A program made the position numbers and the translations under genes. Shown piece after piece: positions 10,986-22,821 of a stretch of DNA of 64,000 nt. The stretch lies in the NCBI RefSeq assembly GCF_033807575.1, contig NC_084725.1, positions 6,049,001 to 6,113,000 on the forward strand. The letters run 5' to 3'. This DNA is from Cydia pomonella (Eukaryota > Arthropoda > Insecta > Lepidoptera > Tortricidae). Positions within the stretch are counted from its first letter, which is position 1. Each line of letters opens with the position of its first letter. The notes under the pieces were generated by a model. That model was not told the origin of the DNA. It made no database searches and saw only the letters and a program-made list of their open reading frames with translations.

Positions 10986-11377
10986 ATCAGTACCCCTAGT
11001 GTAACTTTGATCGAAATCATAACGTGACGAACGCGTTTGCGTTAAGTTTCATTTTGTATAGGATTTTGAGGTTCCAAAACGTCCCGCTTGGCGCGCTCTT
11101 TCGAAATCCAATACAAAATGAGACTAAACGCAAACGCGTACGTCACGTTTGGAAATCGAATTTATTTACACTAGGGGTACAGTACCCCTAGTGTAACTAA
11201 ATTCGATTTTGAAACGTGACGTACGCGTTTGCGTTTAGTCTCATTTTGTATTGGATTTAGAAAGAGCGCGCCAAGCGGGACGTTTTGGAAACTCAAAATC
11301 CTATACAAAATGAGACTTAACGCAAACGCGTTCGTCACGTTATGATGTCGATAACATTTACACTAGGGGTACTGATA
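10986..11377. mobile_element. Head-to-head dimer of a MITE with CTAGGGGTAC ends
   Basis: Two units of about 195 bases (10986-11180 and 11181-11377) are reverse complements of each other, so the pair is one long palindrome centred at CTAGGGGTACAGTACCCCTA (11171-11190). Each unit itself has GTACCCCTAGTGTAA ends and internal inverted blocks (ACGTGACGAACGCGTTTGCG with CGCAAACGCGTACGTCACGT), so both short and long hairpins are possible. The outer ends read ATCAGTACCCC ... GGGGTACTGAT. Confidence 0.85.
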
Positions 11378-11512
11378 ACTTTTTGACAGTGCAAGAGTGG
11401 TTTCGTCTTGGCAACATTTTACATGAAAATGTTTTTGATGGGATTTGTTTTACATTAAGTACGTAGTCTATTTTAATACGTAATATAACTAAATTATATC
11501 TAGTCCAATCCT

Positions 11513-11695
11513 TAGTATCCCTACTAGTAATGTAAATGCGAAAGTAAATCCGTCTGTCTGCCTGTCTGTTACCTCATCACGCTTTTAAACCAATAGTTAG
11601 TAGAATGAGATAGTTTGTTAGTAGAATCATTCAGGTTCAACTCGGAAATCATTTTATCTACGTGGACGAAGTCGCGGGCAGGAGTTAGCTACTTG
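11513..11695 (-). mobile_element. Fragment of an RTE-like LINE 3' end
   Basis: The sequence with ATGCGAAAGTAAATC, a GTCTGTCTGCCTGTCTGTTA block and GACGAAGTCGCGGGCAGGAG is the decayed inverse of a LINE 3' region that I know as common in Lepidoptera. It has no open frame. Confidence 0.6.
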
Positions 11696-12460
11696 ATAAA
11701 TGTACTTAGTAGTTAGTTACTAGTTAAAAATGCCCCCTCTCTTGAAAGGTACACCGAAGCAAAATGCTCAAAAACTAGTAGTGCTTGCGTCAAAAATTTG
11801 GCATCACCTGACCTAGATAGATGAATAATTTCCGCAAGTTGGTTGCTAGGCATCCCAAATACCTATTCCTCGTCTTTTTCTAGTTTACACGTGTTCCTCG
11901 GAAAATCTAGGACTAAGATATATTTATGGCTTAACAATTAGTCAGACAAGGTGAAACAGTTTATGCTAAACAGTCGATGACAGACTTATAAACATTGACG
12001 ATTTATTAAATTCGCTGGTTTTCGCGAATGTATTTTAAACGGTGCTCGACCTTCCTGTTGGATGAACGAACTCTTATTTTTAGAACACCTGCGCGGTGCT
12101 TTAGGTATTTTAATTTCCCGAAATCAGCTGCTGAGTTGTTGAAATCTTTCCTAGTTCGGATGCTCTGGGAGCTTCATCAACATGGCAATCCTTGATAGTC
12201 TGTGCGGAAAGAGAAGAGTCGTGGAATGTAAGGAAGCCCATACATTCTTCGACTGTTTCTTTCCGCACAGATTCTAGAAAACGTAATAATGTATCATGGG
12301 CAGGGATCTTTGGCAATGATAACGTCTTGCATTAGCAATTAGTCCATAGAATTTCTATAATAAAGTACTTACTTACTTGTATATGTAGGACTGTATGTGT
12401 TTTTTTTATTATTAATTAAAAAAGTATATTTTTATTTAATGCATGCTAGTTATAAGTTGT
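11696..12460. other. No gene called; a protein-like minus-strand frame at 12110-12316
   Basis: Mostly unrecognised AT-rich sequence. A 68-codon minus-strand frame has some protein character (LPKIPAHDTLLRFLES near its start), faintly like gag proteins of BEL/Pao elements. It has no ATG, no splice context and no neighbouring element, so at most it is a relic. Confidence 0.35.
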
Positions 12461-12665
12461 AATGTTTTGACAAGATGTGTCCCGCCGAGTCTCATGCCGG
12501 TTGGGGCAATTGTAGGAGGGTATTGGGATACCCTCCTACAATTTAGGAAATATTTAAATCTTCTCGGGTCAGGGTTGTAGGGATAGAGCCGGCGTAGCTT
12601 TATTATACGTTCATAAGCGCATTGTAATATGCGTACTTAAAAAATAAATTATCTTTATCTTTATT
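12461..12665 (+). mobile_element. LINE 3' tail with ATCTTT repeats and a perfect hairpin
   Basis: Includes GTCCCGCCGAGTCTCATGCC, GAGCCGGCGTAGCTTTATTA, ATAAGCGCATTGTAATATGC and an end ATCTTTATCTTTATTT. This is the style of 3' end of a LINE family common in Lepidoptera. Inside it, 12508-12543 is a hairpin: AATTGTAGGAGGGTAT, spacer TGGG, ATACCCTCCTACAATT. Confidence 0.6.
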
Positions 12666-12798
12666 TGGGTGACCAATAAAAATCCGTAAAATATCGTTTA
12701 TGAATATTATCGAGAGACATTAAAATGTATTGTAACAAATCTAATTAAGTATTATATATAAAAGATTTCATGATTAATTTATCATATTTTTGTTTCAG

Positions 12799-12855
12799 GT
12801 ATCGCTGACTCTGCGCGGCATCGGATCCAACGACTCAAACAGTTTCAATATCTAA
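12799..12855 (+). CDS. Candidate short terminal exon
   Basis: A good 3' splice site (TTTTTGTTTCAG, ending 12798) is followed by 18 codons in phase 0 and a TAA stop: VSLTLRGIGSNDSNSFNI. It sits about 530 bases upstream of the first recognisable myoglianin exon on the same strand. It could be an alternative last exon of a transcript that starts upstream, the end of another gene, or chance. I do not recognise the peptide. Confidence 0.2.
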   Translation, partial: VSLTLRGIGSNDSNSFNI

Positions 12856-13381
12856 AATGATCTTAATTTTTTTTTCTTATTTGTTTTTCAATGACCGAAA
12901 GATAGCTAAAATATTTTTTTGCCAATACTGTTCGAAGTTCCGTTTTATGTTCGAAGTATAAAAGTACAAAATAAATAACTAAGCAGGGCCAAATTCGTCT
13001 TCAGCGCAGTTTTAATGTGAATAAAAAAACAATATAATTTTATAAACGTTGAAGTAAATATTACAATGACTGAATTGCGAATGTCCAAACTAGTACGAAT
13101 TTTTGACAACCGCAAGGTGTGTGAGGAGAATGAAAGTTTTCATAATTCCGGTACTAGAGGTGGCGGCCTCGAAATATCACGAATTATGAGTGTATGGATG
13201 TCTGTGTTTGCTTGTGGTGTTAGAAATTTGGACAATGTTAGATTAGTAAATGTATTTAAAACTAGTAATCCAACTGAAAAAGCACTGCGTAATAGTTTGC
13301 ACTAAACCAAAATAAGAAAAGTAAACAATAATATACACTTCGGGTAATCTTCTTATATCTGTACTGTATTTTTTTCCACAG

Positions 13382-13806
13382 ACACCAGACGGCACGGCCA
13401 TTTCAAAGGTCTGAAGCTCATCACCTTCAGATTCTCCAACAAAATGGTCGAAAACGAGGTGGACGCGGCAGTCCTCAACATCCACGTCCAAGAGTTGCAG
13501 ACACACAACTCCACCATAGACACGACGGAGGACCATTTCACCATAAACATCCAACCTAGCAGAGTAACTAAAAATCACAATAATAACAAAGCAGCCGTAC
13601 CATACGGCCCAGAAAATTCAGTGAAGATGTCCAGAAAAGAACTGAAGATGGGGAAATGGTTGAAGTTAGATGTGACGAGTATGGTGGCGGAGTTTTTTAG
13701 GTTGCCACGGGAACAGGGGTTAGAGATAGTAGTGAGAGTACAAGACTCGAAGAATAAGATGAGCTTGGTTGTACCGCATCCGAGCGCTGAATCAAATAAT
13801 GCTTTG
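13382..13806 (+). CDS. myo: Myoglianin (GDF8/11 type), penultimate exon: propeptide
   Basis: Bounded by TTTTTTTCCACAG at 13369-13381 and the donor GTAAGT at 13807. The exon is 425 bases; two bases finish a codon and 141 codons follow to phase 0. It encodes TRRHGHFKGLKLITFRFSNK, then VAEFFRLPREQGLEIVVRVQ, the middle and end of the latency-associated propeptide of a TGF-beta-family precursor. In GDF8/11-type proteins the propeptide dimerises, helps folding and keeps the ligand latent. The exons for the signal peptide and the front of the propeptide were not found in this window. The identical exon recurs at 59062-59486. Confidence 0.85.
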
Positions 13807-14319
13807 GTAAGTTTCATGAATTCTATGAAATAATATAATGAGAGTTTAGGTGAGACTACGATTTATATTCGACCACTTGGCAATAGAGCACAACATATTG
13901 TATTTAAGTCATGCGTAGGAGACCAAAATTTGTTAGTGAATGTTTTGAGATTAAAAAATACTGATAAAATTGTTAATCTGCATTAATAAGTAGGTAACCC
14001 GTCCATCCCATCGTTAATTAACTAGGTACAACAGGTTTAGATATCGAGGTAAAAATAATGACTTCTGAGAATTAATAAAGATATGAAAGTAGTTCGTAAT
14101 TTTATTGCATTGATAATAACAGTAGGATGCAGATATATGTAGCTATGTGCATATGTGGTATCATGTACCTACCATATGTCGTTTAACTAGAATGTAGCAT
14201 ATTTACTTAGTTACAGGCGCTCTCGAGATAGTATTGTGGTGCCGAAATTAAAATTGTGGTTCCTAAATTATGCTTTACATCGTATTCCGAGTGACCATGA
14301 CATGTATGTCTTTTTGCAG
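13807..14319 (+). other. Intron of myoglianin
   Basis: GT-AG intron of 513 bases, beginning GTAAGTTTCATG and ending TCTTTTTGCAG. AT-rich, with no further gene or repeat recognised. Confidence 0.8.
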
Positions 14320-14703
14320 ATGCCATATATAGAAGTAAGTCTTAAGGACAATTCACATAAGAGGATAAGGCGAAATATCGGCATGGATTGCAACGAAAAC
14401 TCCAAAGAGGCGAGATGCTGCCGTTACCCCCTAGTAGTTAACTTTGAAGAGTTCGGTTGGGACTGGATCATTGCTCCCAAACAGTACGACGCGAACTACT
14501 GCAGTGGAGAGTGTCCTTACAGTTTCCTTCAGAAGTACCCTCACACACATTTAGTGCATTTAGCAGCGCCGCAAGGAAGTGGAGGTCCTTGCTGTGCTCC
14601 GAGACGGATGTCGAGTATCTCCATGCTGTACTTCGATCATGATTTGAACATCATCTACGGCACGATCCCGGGCATGGTGGTGGAGAGCTGTGGCTGTTCA
14701 TAG
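14320..14703 (+). CDS. myo: Myoglianin, last exon: furin site and mature TGF-beta ligand
   Basis: Starts in phase 0 after TTTTTGCAG and ends with TAG. Nineteen propeptide residues end in the furin-type site RIRR, followed by a 109-residue mature domain, the usual length for GDF8/11. It holds nine cysteines in the family pattern: one near the N terminus, then RCCRYPL, CSGEC, GGPCC and a terminal CGCS. The four-Cys start and the WDWIIAPK motif mark the TGF-beta/GDF8/GDF11/myoglianin group rather than BMPs. In insects myoglianin signals through activin-type receptors and Smad2 and acts in muscle, glia and metamorphosis (family knowledge). Copy 2: 60000-60383. Confidence 0.93.
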   Translation: MPYIEVSLKDNSHKRIRRNIGMDCNENSKEARCCRYPLVVNFEEFGWDWIIAPKQYDANYCSGECPYSFLQKYPHTHLVHLAAPQGSGGPCCAPRRMSSISMLYFDHDLNIIYGTIPGMVVESCGCS

Positions 14704-14793
14704 CGACAGTTGCCTGCCTAGTCTAAGACTCCAAGCGAACAGTCCAGTGATAGTCCTTTCGTTTGTCTCAAAATTGTTACTACGTTCATTATA

Positions 14794-14799
14794 AATAAA
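14794..14799 (+). promoter_or_regulatory. Candidate polyadenylation signal for myoglianin
   Basis: AATAAA lies 91 bases after the stop codon, inside ATAAATAAATAATTT. It is the first canonical signal downstream. Use of later AT-rich sites is possible. Confidence 0.45.
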
Positions 14800-17700
14800 T
14801 AATTTGGGAACAACTTATTAATTTCGATTTTGGATTTTGTTTTATAAGTTTTTATTATATAATTTCGTTGGAGTTGTTGGTTTTGGTAGTATGTTTGTAT
14901 ACCTACTGATTCATATTAATTTTCATTACCCTACCATTTTATTGATATTAATTTACTATCGCTTGGAGTCATAAGTGTAGTCTATCCCTTTGTGATATTT
15001 GGCTGAAGACTGCGAATCCTTGTGTTGTGTGCGCGTGTGACATTGTAAATTTATTCTACGTTTGTACATCTTAGTGTAATGGACGCTCTTACTATAAGTT
15101 CTAATTTAACATCAACATCATCCATTTTCGTATTTAAATCCTTATCGATTTCAGAAATGCTAGTTTTTGGATCATCTTCAAAATTTTACATTATATTTAG
15201 TTTTTATTTTAATTTAGCTTTAGTTTTCTAGGGATTTACATCAGACGTAAGATTTGCGTATGGGTCTTTAAATTCTATTATAACGTTGACTTGAAGATCA
15301 CTACGTCAACGTATTTTCCAAGTAAATAATTTATAAATTGACTTGCTACTGTTGACTAACTGTAACATGATTTAAGTACCTTGATTTTTTACTGCAATAT
15401 CTTTATATTCTTTGTTCAAATTTGCACTACACTACGTTTAAGGAAGTTGTTTAAAAATAGATATCTTTATTATCAGTTTCGACTTTAATAGTTGTCAGAC
15501 TAATTAACCAAAATAAAAACCTGACTCTATATTCTTGACCCATATTCATTATGATGAAATTATAAATTAAAATCAATAAAAAAATTACGACGTCTGCCTT
15601 GATAACACGAGTAATTAAGTCGAGACGATAATTCTTTATCTTTTATTACCTTTGCAGCAATGACATGAGTGTCTTTAAGCAACTTTTTATCTCGAAATGT
15701 CATATATTCCTCTTACGTTCTAGGTTTATCTTCGGTAATATTAAGCTAGGAACCTTAATTGAATTTAACGAACGATGATAAGCATGACATTCAGATGCAT
15801 GCTCGTTCAATGTACCTACTTGCATTTATACTTTAAGCCACAAATGGAATGGCACTTCAAAAATACCGGAAAATAGCTGATTTATTTAGGAAATTATTTG
15901 GATCTGTTTTGGACATACTTTAATCTATATCAAATATATGACGGTTAAAATAAACTAAACAGTGCCTCTAATCTAGTACCTACCTACTTAAATAATATAA
16001 GCATGTATTTGTCACAGTTTAATAATAAATATAACTAAGTATATATTTTAATATTTCCAAAATACAAGTTATCCATTACTTTGCGAAATTTTCTTCGTAT
16101 GAAACTATCTTCCTCTTTTGATTCGTTTATTAATGGTGCCTTTCTATACTTGAAATTAGTAAAGCTTTTTACTCCCTTGAAGATGAATTTGATATATTTA
16201 AGTTACTTATTTATGAATTCTTGTGACATTTTTAATCTTACTACAATATTTCTAATCATGTTTTTAAAATGATTGTACTTTCTTGTCTAAAATTTTATAG
16301 CGGGTGGTGCTTAATCATCTAGGTGTTTATTACAATTATCAAATTATATATCAGTACCTACCCTTAAATTGTATTATTTTGGCGTGATCTAAAGTAAGAT
16401 TAAGAAAAAATGATGAATGTAGAATTTTCAAAAAATAGATCTCATTTTAAGGGCATTTAGTTGCATTTTGTGCCTTTTATAGATCTCCTTACTTTTGGAT
16501 GTGGAAAAATTGTAATGTTTAAAAATATATATAGTAATAAATAAGGTCATTTGTATAAGTTTGGTGTATCTTGAGTTAAACAGAATACTAACATTTTCGT
16601 GTTTTATTATTAATTAAATAAATTTTGTGACTCATGTTTTACAATTCGTATTATTTTGTGGGTGTAAACTGTTTTTTATATGGAAATATATGTCTATCAA
16701 ATATGGCATCTTTTATTTCATATTTCGACCTTATTTTGCCGACTAAAGAGCTTTGTTATAAACGATATTGACCTGTTCAACATTTGAAAAAACTGCTTCA
16801 AAATGGTCCAAAAATCAACACAGCTGAGGGATATCTCATTTAATAGATCTCTTTATGTACTTGATTTCGTTATATGGACGCAAAATCGAATTCCATTGCA
16901 GAATGCAAGCTGCGAGGCTGTTGTTCCGTCCGATTGGCCCACTACATGTGGTTACTTATAAAATTATCGTCGCGCGAGCGCGGGTGAAGTATGGAAACAT
17001 CCAGGGTAACATGAGCGTCTACGAACAGCATAATCGGGAAGCGCGCCTATACTGGTTCTTTCGATTGGTTAAACCCGCCTCTTCGCTCGCCCATGCAACA
17101 ATTCGCAACATCTGTTGTTGCTTCATTCATTTACTTATTCAGCCGATATTTCTAATGGGAACCTTATGGTCGAGGTAATAAGGATGATGAGTGGTTAGGT
17201 AAACCATTCATCCTAAAAATCAAAATCTCAGTTCGGTTACGGAATTCCGCTTGATGCCCATAGAATGAAATGTAGTCGGCAAAAATACTTATATAATGAC
17301 TTAACTCTCAACTCTGTTGGTTTTGGACCCCATACAAAGTTGATTTCATATCTATTCCACCAAGAATGAGGAGCTTATTAATCCAGCCAAATTAAAAACG
17401 AAAAAAAAAAATGCAACAAAATAATAACTGGCCCCTATTCGTACAAATTGTGGCGTGGTGCCTTTAAGTGTGCAGGTATAAATATAGAAAAGGTCACATA
17501 GAAAAACAGAAACAATCATATAATTTCCCTTGTGGATATCCTCTGAGAACAACCACTCTTTATTATATAAACTTTAAATTATTTACACATTTTTGTTTTC
17601 CTACTTTACATTAATATACTCGTCAACGTTATTAAAATACAATCAAAACAAAAAATATAACAGAAATACACATGACGAAATGTACAAGTCGTGTATCTAA

Positions 17701-18839
17701 GAGTGGTGAAGGTGGACTAGTATATAACCAATACAAAAAATAATACACCCCACTCTTTCGTATTTTCCAAAAAAGTATTTCATAAATTTTGGCCTCGCTA
17801 AAATGATATAAATGTTACAATTACAATAATTACGTTGTTATACAGTAGTAAAAAATGGCCAAATATTTATTAAATACTTCAGTCTAATATATTGCTTAAT
17901 CGATCCAAAATATACAAGAAATCAAGGGTACAGTTAGTTATATTATTGTACTTGTATCAATTCTATGAAACAATTCCTTAACCTTTAGTTTTACGGTAAA
18001 AATTAACAATTTCATTCATGGCATTAAAATTAAATCTACTTATGTAGAAATAATATATTTTATTGTTATTTTTAAGTATTATAACACTAAGTTCTAATGT
18101 ACAGAAAAGTGCACAACATCGAGGTGGTGTCAGTCTATAATAGGTTGGATGGATTGTTTGAAATATTTCGAAAAATAAAACATACAAAGCTGCAATACGT
18201 ACAAATATATCTGCCAGAGGATAACTTTATTATTAAAATTATATGTCACAAAAATAAGTTAAACCATAGTAATAATAAGTTATGGCAGTGAATTTTACAT
18301 ATTATTCGAGACAGCGAGCCCTAATCTAAAGCGTAAAAAAAGGAAACATCACAGATTTTCGTACCTACATAAATCTCGCAAACGTACTCAATGAAATGCC
18401 ATGATTCGTAAAGGAAAGTCGACAGATAGAAATATTAAGGACACACTGGAAGTACTAAGAGCCTAGCACTAACGCTAAGAGTCGTATATACAAAATTGCT
18501 ATTTAAATCCGCCATACAAAGAAAAATATGGTCGTAACACTGAACTTGAGCCGTTATCTTGAAATAGGAATCACAGTGGAAAAAGTGATTTAAAGTTACG
18601 TTTACAATCTAACCGTCTATAAATATATGTTATTTTAAAGTCCGCATTATGGCAAGTTCCTACATAAACGCTATTTATGCGCTAGATCTTTCTCTATACT
18701 ACGTCCATAGAAAAAATCACCAGCTATATCTGTACACTCACTCAAGAGTCTATCACTAACACTGAAACATACGTCCGAGATTGACACAGTCAGTTCCAAT
18801 CTTTTCGTTCGATCACTGGGCTTTATTTCAACTTAGTCC
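14800..18839. other. Convergent 3' flanks of myoglianin and latrophilin
   Basis: No coding sequence recognised over 4 kb. The left part is probably myoglianin 3' UTR or flank, and the right part latrophilin 3' UTR (transcribed leftwards from 18840). Around 16900-17180 the base composition rises (GTCGCGCGAGCGCGGG, two CGATTGG boxes, CCCGCCTCTTCGCTCGCC), unlike the AT-rich surroundings. It could be a repeat or a regulatory patch, and the 107-codon frame over it is not protein-like. Confidence 0.4.
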
Positions 18840-19678
18840 TTAGAAACTCGGTTGGGAGACAGTCCTCGGATTGCCTGCCTGCGGTTGGTAAACGTCGTAG
18901 GAATTGTGTGGCTCTAAATGGCAGACAACATTGTTTTCTCCATTAAGGACCGCTGCCAGAGCCCTCATATTATTTTCTTGAGGCTGGTGGTACGCCGGGT
19001 GCATCAGCCTTCCGCTCTCATAGGCGTGTCTCGGATCGTAAGCTCGCTCTATTGTATCCCATTTGCCATACTTCGCATAATGCTCCGGGTCATGGTGATG
19101 CCTTTCTCCCGGGCTGTATGAGATCAAAGGCCGGTGGTCCCCGTAGAACTTGGAGCTCGAAGACCCGTGGTGGCCCGGATTTTGTCTGCAGTTGTCCGGG
19201 CCGGAATTATCATCGGACATATCCGACATTAGAGTCTCGTTCCTTTCGATTTCTTCATACACTGGATCGTCTTGGATGACGCGGAACTCTTGCTCCGAGC
19301 CGCGTCTGTATATTCTTCCCTGTTGGGAGGCTATTTCTGAATAGGTATGGTTGATATTCTGGCTGCCGTGATGGTGGTGGTGCTTGCGTCTGTTCTCGTC
19401 TTTGTAATGCTTGCGGAAGATCATCTCCTGGCTGCCGGGGGAGTGCTGGGACATGTAGACGTGCGGGTTCCTGAAGTCGTGGTTGTAGCTCCGGGTGGTG
19501 TTGTAGCCCTGGTGGTGCAGCGGGCCGGCGTCGGCCTGGTGGCGCGGGGGAGGGCGGCGCGCGCGCGGCGGCGTTCGCAGTCGTCGTGGGGCGCGTGCAG
19601 GGCGCCCGGCTGGTGCGGCAGCGGGTCGTGGTGCGGCAGCGTCGACGTGCCGCTTGGATAGTGCTTAGAAGAAGTGTT
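18840..19678 (-). CDS. Cirl: Latrophilin last coding exon: cytoplasmic tail end (frameshifted)
   Basis: Acceptor TTTATTCCACAG (minus strand), with the exon starting at 19678. The first 38 or so codons read NTSSKHYPSGTSTLPHHDPL. The protein-like frame then changes near 19550-19575, inside a GC-rich CGCCGCCGCGCGCGCG run, and continues as PRHQADAGPLHHQGYNTTRS to the stop TAA at 18840. One base seems to be missing there. The tail is rich in His, Ser, Pro and Tyr, has a run of five His (RRKHHHHHGSQN), and ends RTVSQPSF. No domain is expected in this region. Confidence 0.75.
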
Positions 19679-20931
19679 CTGTGGAATAAATAATGTTTTG
19701 GTATGATGTGATAGTTTTAAATACGCGATTTTAGTTTTCCATAAGTGCAATTAACGAACAAAGAACATTATATTACAAATGAAATGATTAAACAAATGAA
19801 AGTTGCAAGTATTGCAACTTACATTATTTTAAGATAGTAATAAATGTATTGTATAAAAGTAACTTACAACTAGAAATGTAATTAATAAATTCTCTAAACA
19901 GCTCAATGAAATGTGTATATGGTCTATGATATCCTATGATAATAAATTACAATGTAACCTGATTCTTACATACAATAAAAAACTTTGAACTTTGAACTTT
20001 GAAATTATAAACACAAAGGAAAGTTAGAAGGATGTGAAAAAACAAACTTTGTGATTTATTGCGAGATATATTCAATACTACTGTCTAATAGTATCTTAAT
20101 TTTTAGCGCTTATAATATATACAATGTCATTGCTAAGAATCAAATTATGAGTTTTTGGAATAAAGAATATTGCCAATAGGTATTGGTAATTATACTAAAC
20201 GCTACAGGGTTTATAAACTGTAAATGACCTATTTCTACTAATATTACATTATTTAAACATCAAAAAAAACCCAACCAATATTATTACTCCCCGGTTGCAT
20301 TCTACTGAAGCAAGGGTCCCGGTTTAGCAACCAGTAGATTGACTTTATTTTTCAAAATTAAAAGACTTTCAAATTAAAACTTATTATGTATGATTGGGTT
20401 TTACTGATACTGCAAAAATAAGTTTCTCTAAACGAATGCAGATTTTTAATAGTATTATTAGATAAGGTGTCCACATTTACAATAAAACCCATTATTTCAA
20501 TCATAATTACCACACGTTTCAGTGTACTTTCGTTAAAAACAGCAAATATGTATTTTAAATTTATTAACACTTCTGTTGCGTTGAATACTGTGGGGAAAAT
20601 CTTTAAACCTAGCTTCCTTAAGTTTTTTTAGCTTTTATTTTTATTTTTATGTTAATCTTTTCTTTTTATCTTTATACCCAGGACTAGTTTCCTGAACTCC
20701 TTGAGTTTACAAAGGGCCCAGTTGACAATAATTGATAGAAAACGCCAATCGAAAGTTAAATAATGTATAACATAACAAGCAAAATCCTTTTGTAATCCTG
20801 ATACTTTTTCTACTCGTCGACTGTACTGGTTGAATTAAGATTTCGTATACCAATCTATAATTGCGTACTGTTCATGCATGGGCTCCCAACTCAACTATAA
20901 TATTCATTTTGATACGCTGTAGTCAAGTATT

Positions 20932-21138
20932 AAAAAAAACCGTGCGAGTCGGACTCGCCCCACCGAGGGGTTCCGTAACTTTTTAGTATTTGTTGTTATA
21001 GCGGCAACAGAAATACGTCATCTGTGAAAACTGTATCACGGGTTCGTGAGATACAGCTTGGTGACAGACGGACGGACGGACGGACAGCGGAATCTTAGTA
21101 ATAGGGTCCCGTTTTACCCTTTGGGTACGGAACCCTAA
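20932..21138 (+). repeat. Dispersed lepidopteran repeat (GTGCGAGTCGGACTCGC type)
   Basis: Runs from TTAAAAAAAACCGTGCGAGT through GTTATAGCGGCAACAGAAAT, a GACGGACGGACGGACGGACA block and GGGTCCCGTTTTACCCTTTG to GGTACGGAACCCTAAAAATT. I know this repeat as very common in moth and butterfly genomes. A reduced copy in the other orientation is at 4159-4305. Confidence 0.75.
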
Positions 21139-21485
21139 AAATTGACCAATCACGTGCCGCTGCGCTCCCATAGAAAAGACTAAACAGGCGACAATAGTCC
21201 CGCGTCTATGTCTTTGTATGACATTTTTGTCTATTGAGATATTAACCAATTTTAATTAATTATTTAGGTTTTATAATAATAAAAAAACATTATTTTAGAT
21301 GACTCGTAGAAAAAGTATTCTATACATACAATAGTGATATAATCAATCTTTTCAATCTCGTACCTTACTTAGGCAACTCAGCAAGCCACGTTACCTACCT
21401 AAACACAATACTCGACTTTTGCCGATATACGATTGCTATCTTGGTCAGGTCTTCTGGGTCTTCTGCTACTCTCTACTCTCTAAAC

Positions 21486-21545
21486 TCACTGTTACTCCAT
21501 CATTCTCATTTTAATGAGAATGATGGAGTACCTAACAGTGAGTTT
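21486..21545. repeat. 60-base hairpin
   Basis: AACTCACTGTTACTCCATCA and TTCTCATT pair with AATGAGAA and TGATGGAGTACCTAACAGTG, leaving almost no loop. It lies in an intron. It may be a small MITE or the stem of a larger foldback. Confidence 0.6.
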
Positions 21546-22821
21546 CCCAGTAAGTCGGGGTAAGTAAAACAATCCGGGTGTATATCGGTTAATACTGTTG
21601 AAGTTTTAGCCATTATAACTCCATGAAGTCTCTGCAATTTGTGATCGAGGAGATTTAGGGTATTGTGCGATTATGCAGTGATGGGGGGGTTACTGAGGGG
21701 GGTGTATGTACAGGGTGAAACATGCAATGCCACTCGATGCCTAGGTTAGTGCATGCACGACCCAGGGTAAGGTCTTGGTCTTGATACCTGGAAATAACGC
21801 GGATAAAGTTTATGCTAAAAAATAAATAATGACGATGTGTTACCCAGGGATTAATTGGGTAAACAAAGTCTATGTTGAACAATATTTTATCAACGTATAT
21901 TATAGTAACGCATCCTTATTTCTTGCAGTCCTATTTTTGAATAGTGTCGAAAGAAAGAAGAATAGTAGCAAACGTAACAAATTAAAGATATATGATGAAT
22001 CGGGAGGCAATACATACTACATACTTGTTGATTGTCCAAGAGAAAACTCTAAATCTTTGGACAGAATCGTTTCGAAACAAAAGTATAAACTTACCTTTTC
22101 GCCTTCAGAAATTTTTGATTGATCAATTCATTATACAGGAAATGGACGAATTGAAAATAAAACTTATGGGAATATTAGGGATTGAAAATTAAAGATATAG
22201 AAACTACAAACTACGTACTACCAAGATTTCAGAAACACAAAAGACCTATTCAATTGCATTTTTGTTCTCTCCAGTACCTATGTAATAAAAAACCATTTGT
22301 AGTCAAGAAGAAGGGTGTTTACAGAAGTTTAACTTTTACTTAAACCTCATTGCAAATTAAATTCCACCAAATCAAATAATTTTGTACCTACTTCACGAAA
22401 AATCACATGTACAATTTAAAAATAAAGTTTGAATCAGCATTAAAACTTACACCATTTCATATTAATAAATATTTAACTATGAAAATGCATTTGTTTGTTC
22501 TGGGTAATAAAGTGCGTCCTTAACAGCCAACCACGTTACCAATGTCAAATGTCACGATAATGTGGAAGTAAGCCAATGAAAGAGACAGAGGTTTGAAAAA
22601 AAATAGAAAATTTAATTAGCAATGACGGCAGAGGGTACAATGAAAAAATCACGAAATAAACGATTCTATCATTTATCTAACCAACCTCAATAATATTTTC
22701 TTATTGTTATTGAATATCCAAGCCAAGGAAAATTGGAAACTAGCGTTACTCTTTATGTATCTACAGGACCAAGACCTTACCAAACACAAATCACTCTAAA
22801 AGTGCTACACCCTCCCCTCAC

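Larger units (their letters stand above)
1..18316 (+). repeat. Large direct duplication, copy 1
   Basis: This segment recurs in the same orientation at 45680-64000. The offset between the copies stays within 45679-45682 over the whole length, so gains and losses nearly cancel. Differences are mostly single-base length changes in short runs, with a few substitutions, and cluster in the first 5 kb, around 9-11 kb and after 16.6 kb. The match already runs at base 1 and is still running where the window ends, so neither end of the duplication can be seen. It carries the 3' exons of myoglianin, a Dong-like element and many SINEs and MITEs. A false duplication between two contigs is more likely than a real one. 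Confidence 0.95.
19679..22821 (-). other. Latrophilin intron
   Basis: About 3.1 kb with no further exon recognised. It holds a short TTTGAAC tandem run (19981-20003), the dispersed repeat at 20932-21138 and the hairpin at 21486-21545. Open frames at 21655-22192 on both strands are not protein-like. Confidence 0.5.

Noticed and set aside
12110..12316. 68-codon frame faintly like a BEL/Pao gag protein
   Set aside because: No ATG start, no neighbouring element sequence, resemblance too weak.
13066..13305. 79-codon plus-strand frame upstream of the myoglianin exon
   Set aside because: Lies in the intron before 13382 and has no family features or splice support.
16855..17178. 107-codon plus-strand frame in a GC-richer patch
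   Set aside because: Composition-driven, no conserved motif, in the shared 3' flank of two genes.
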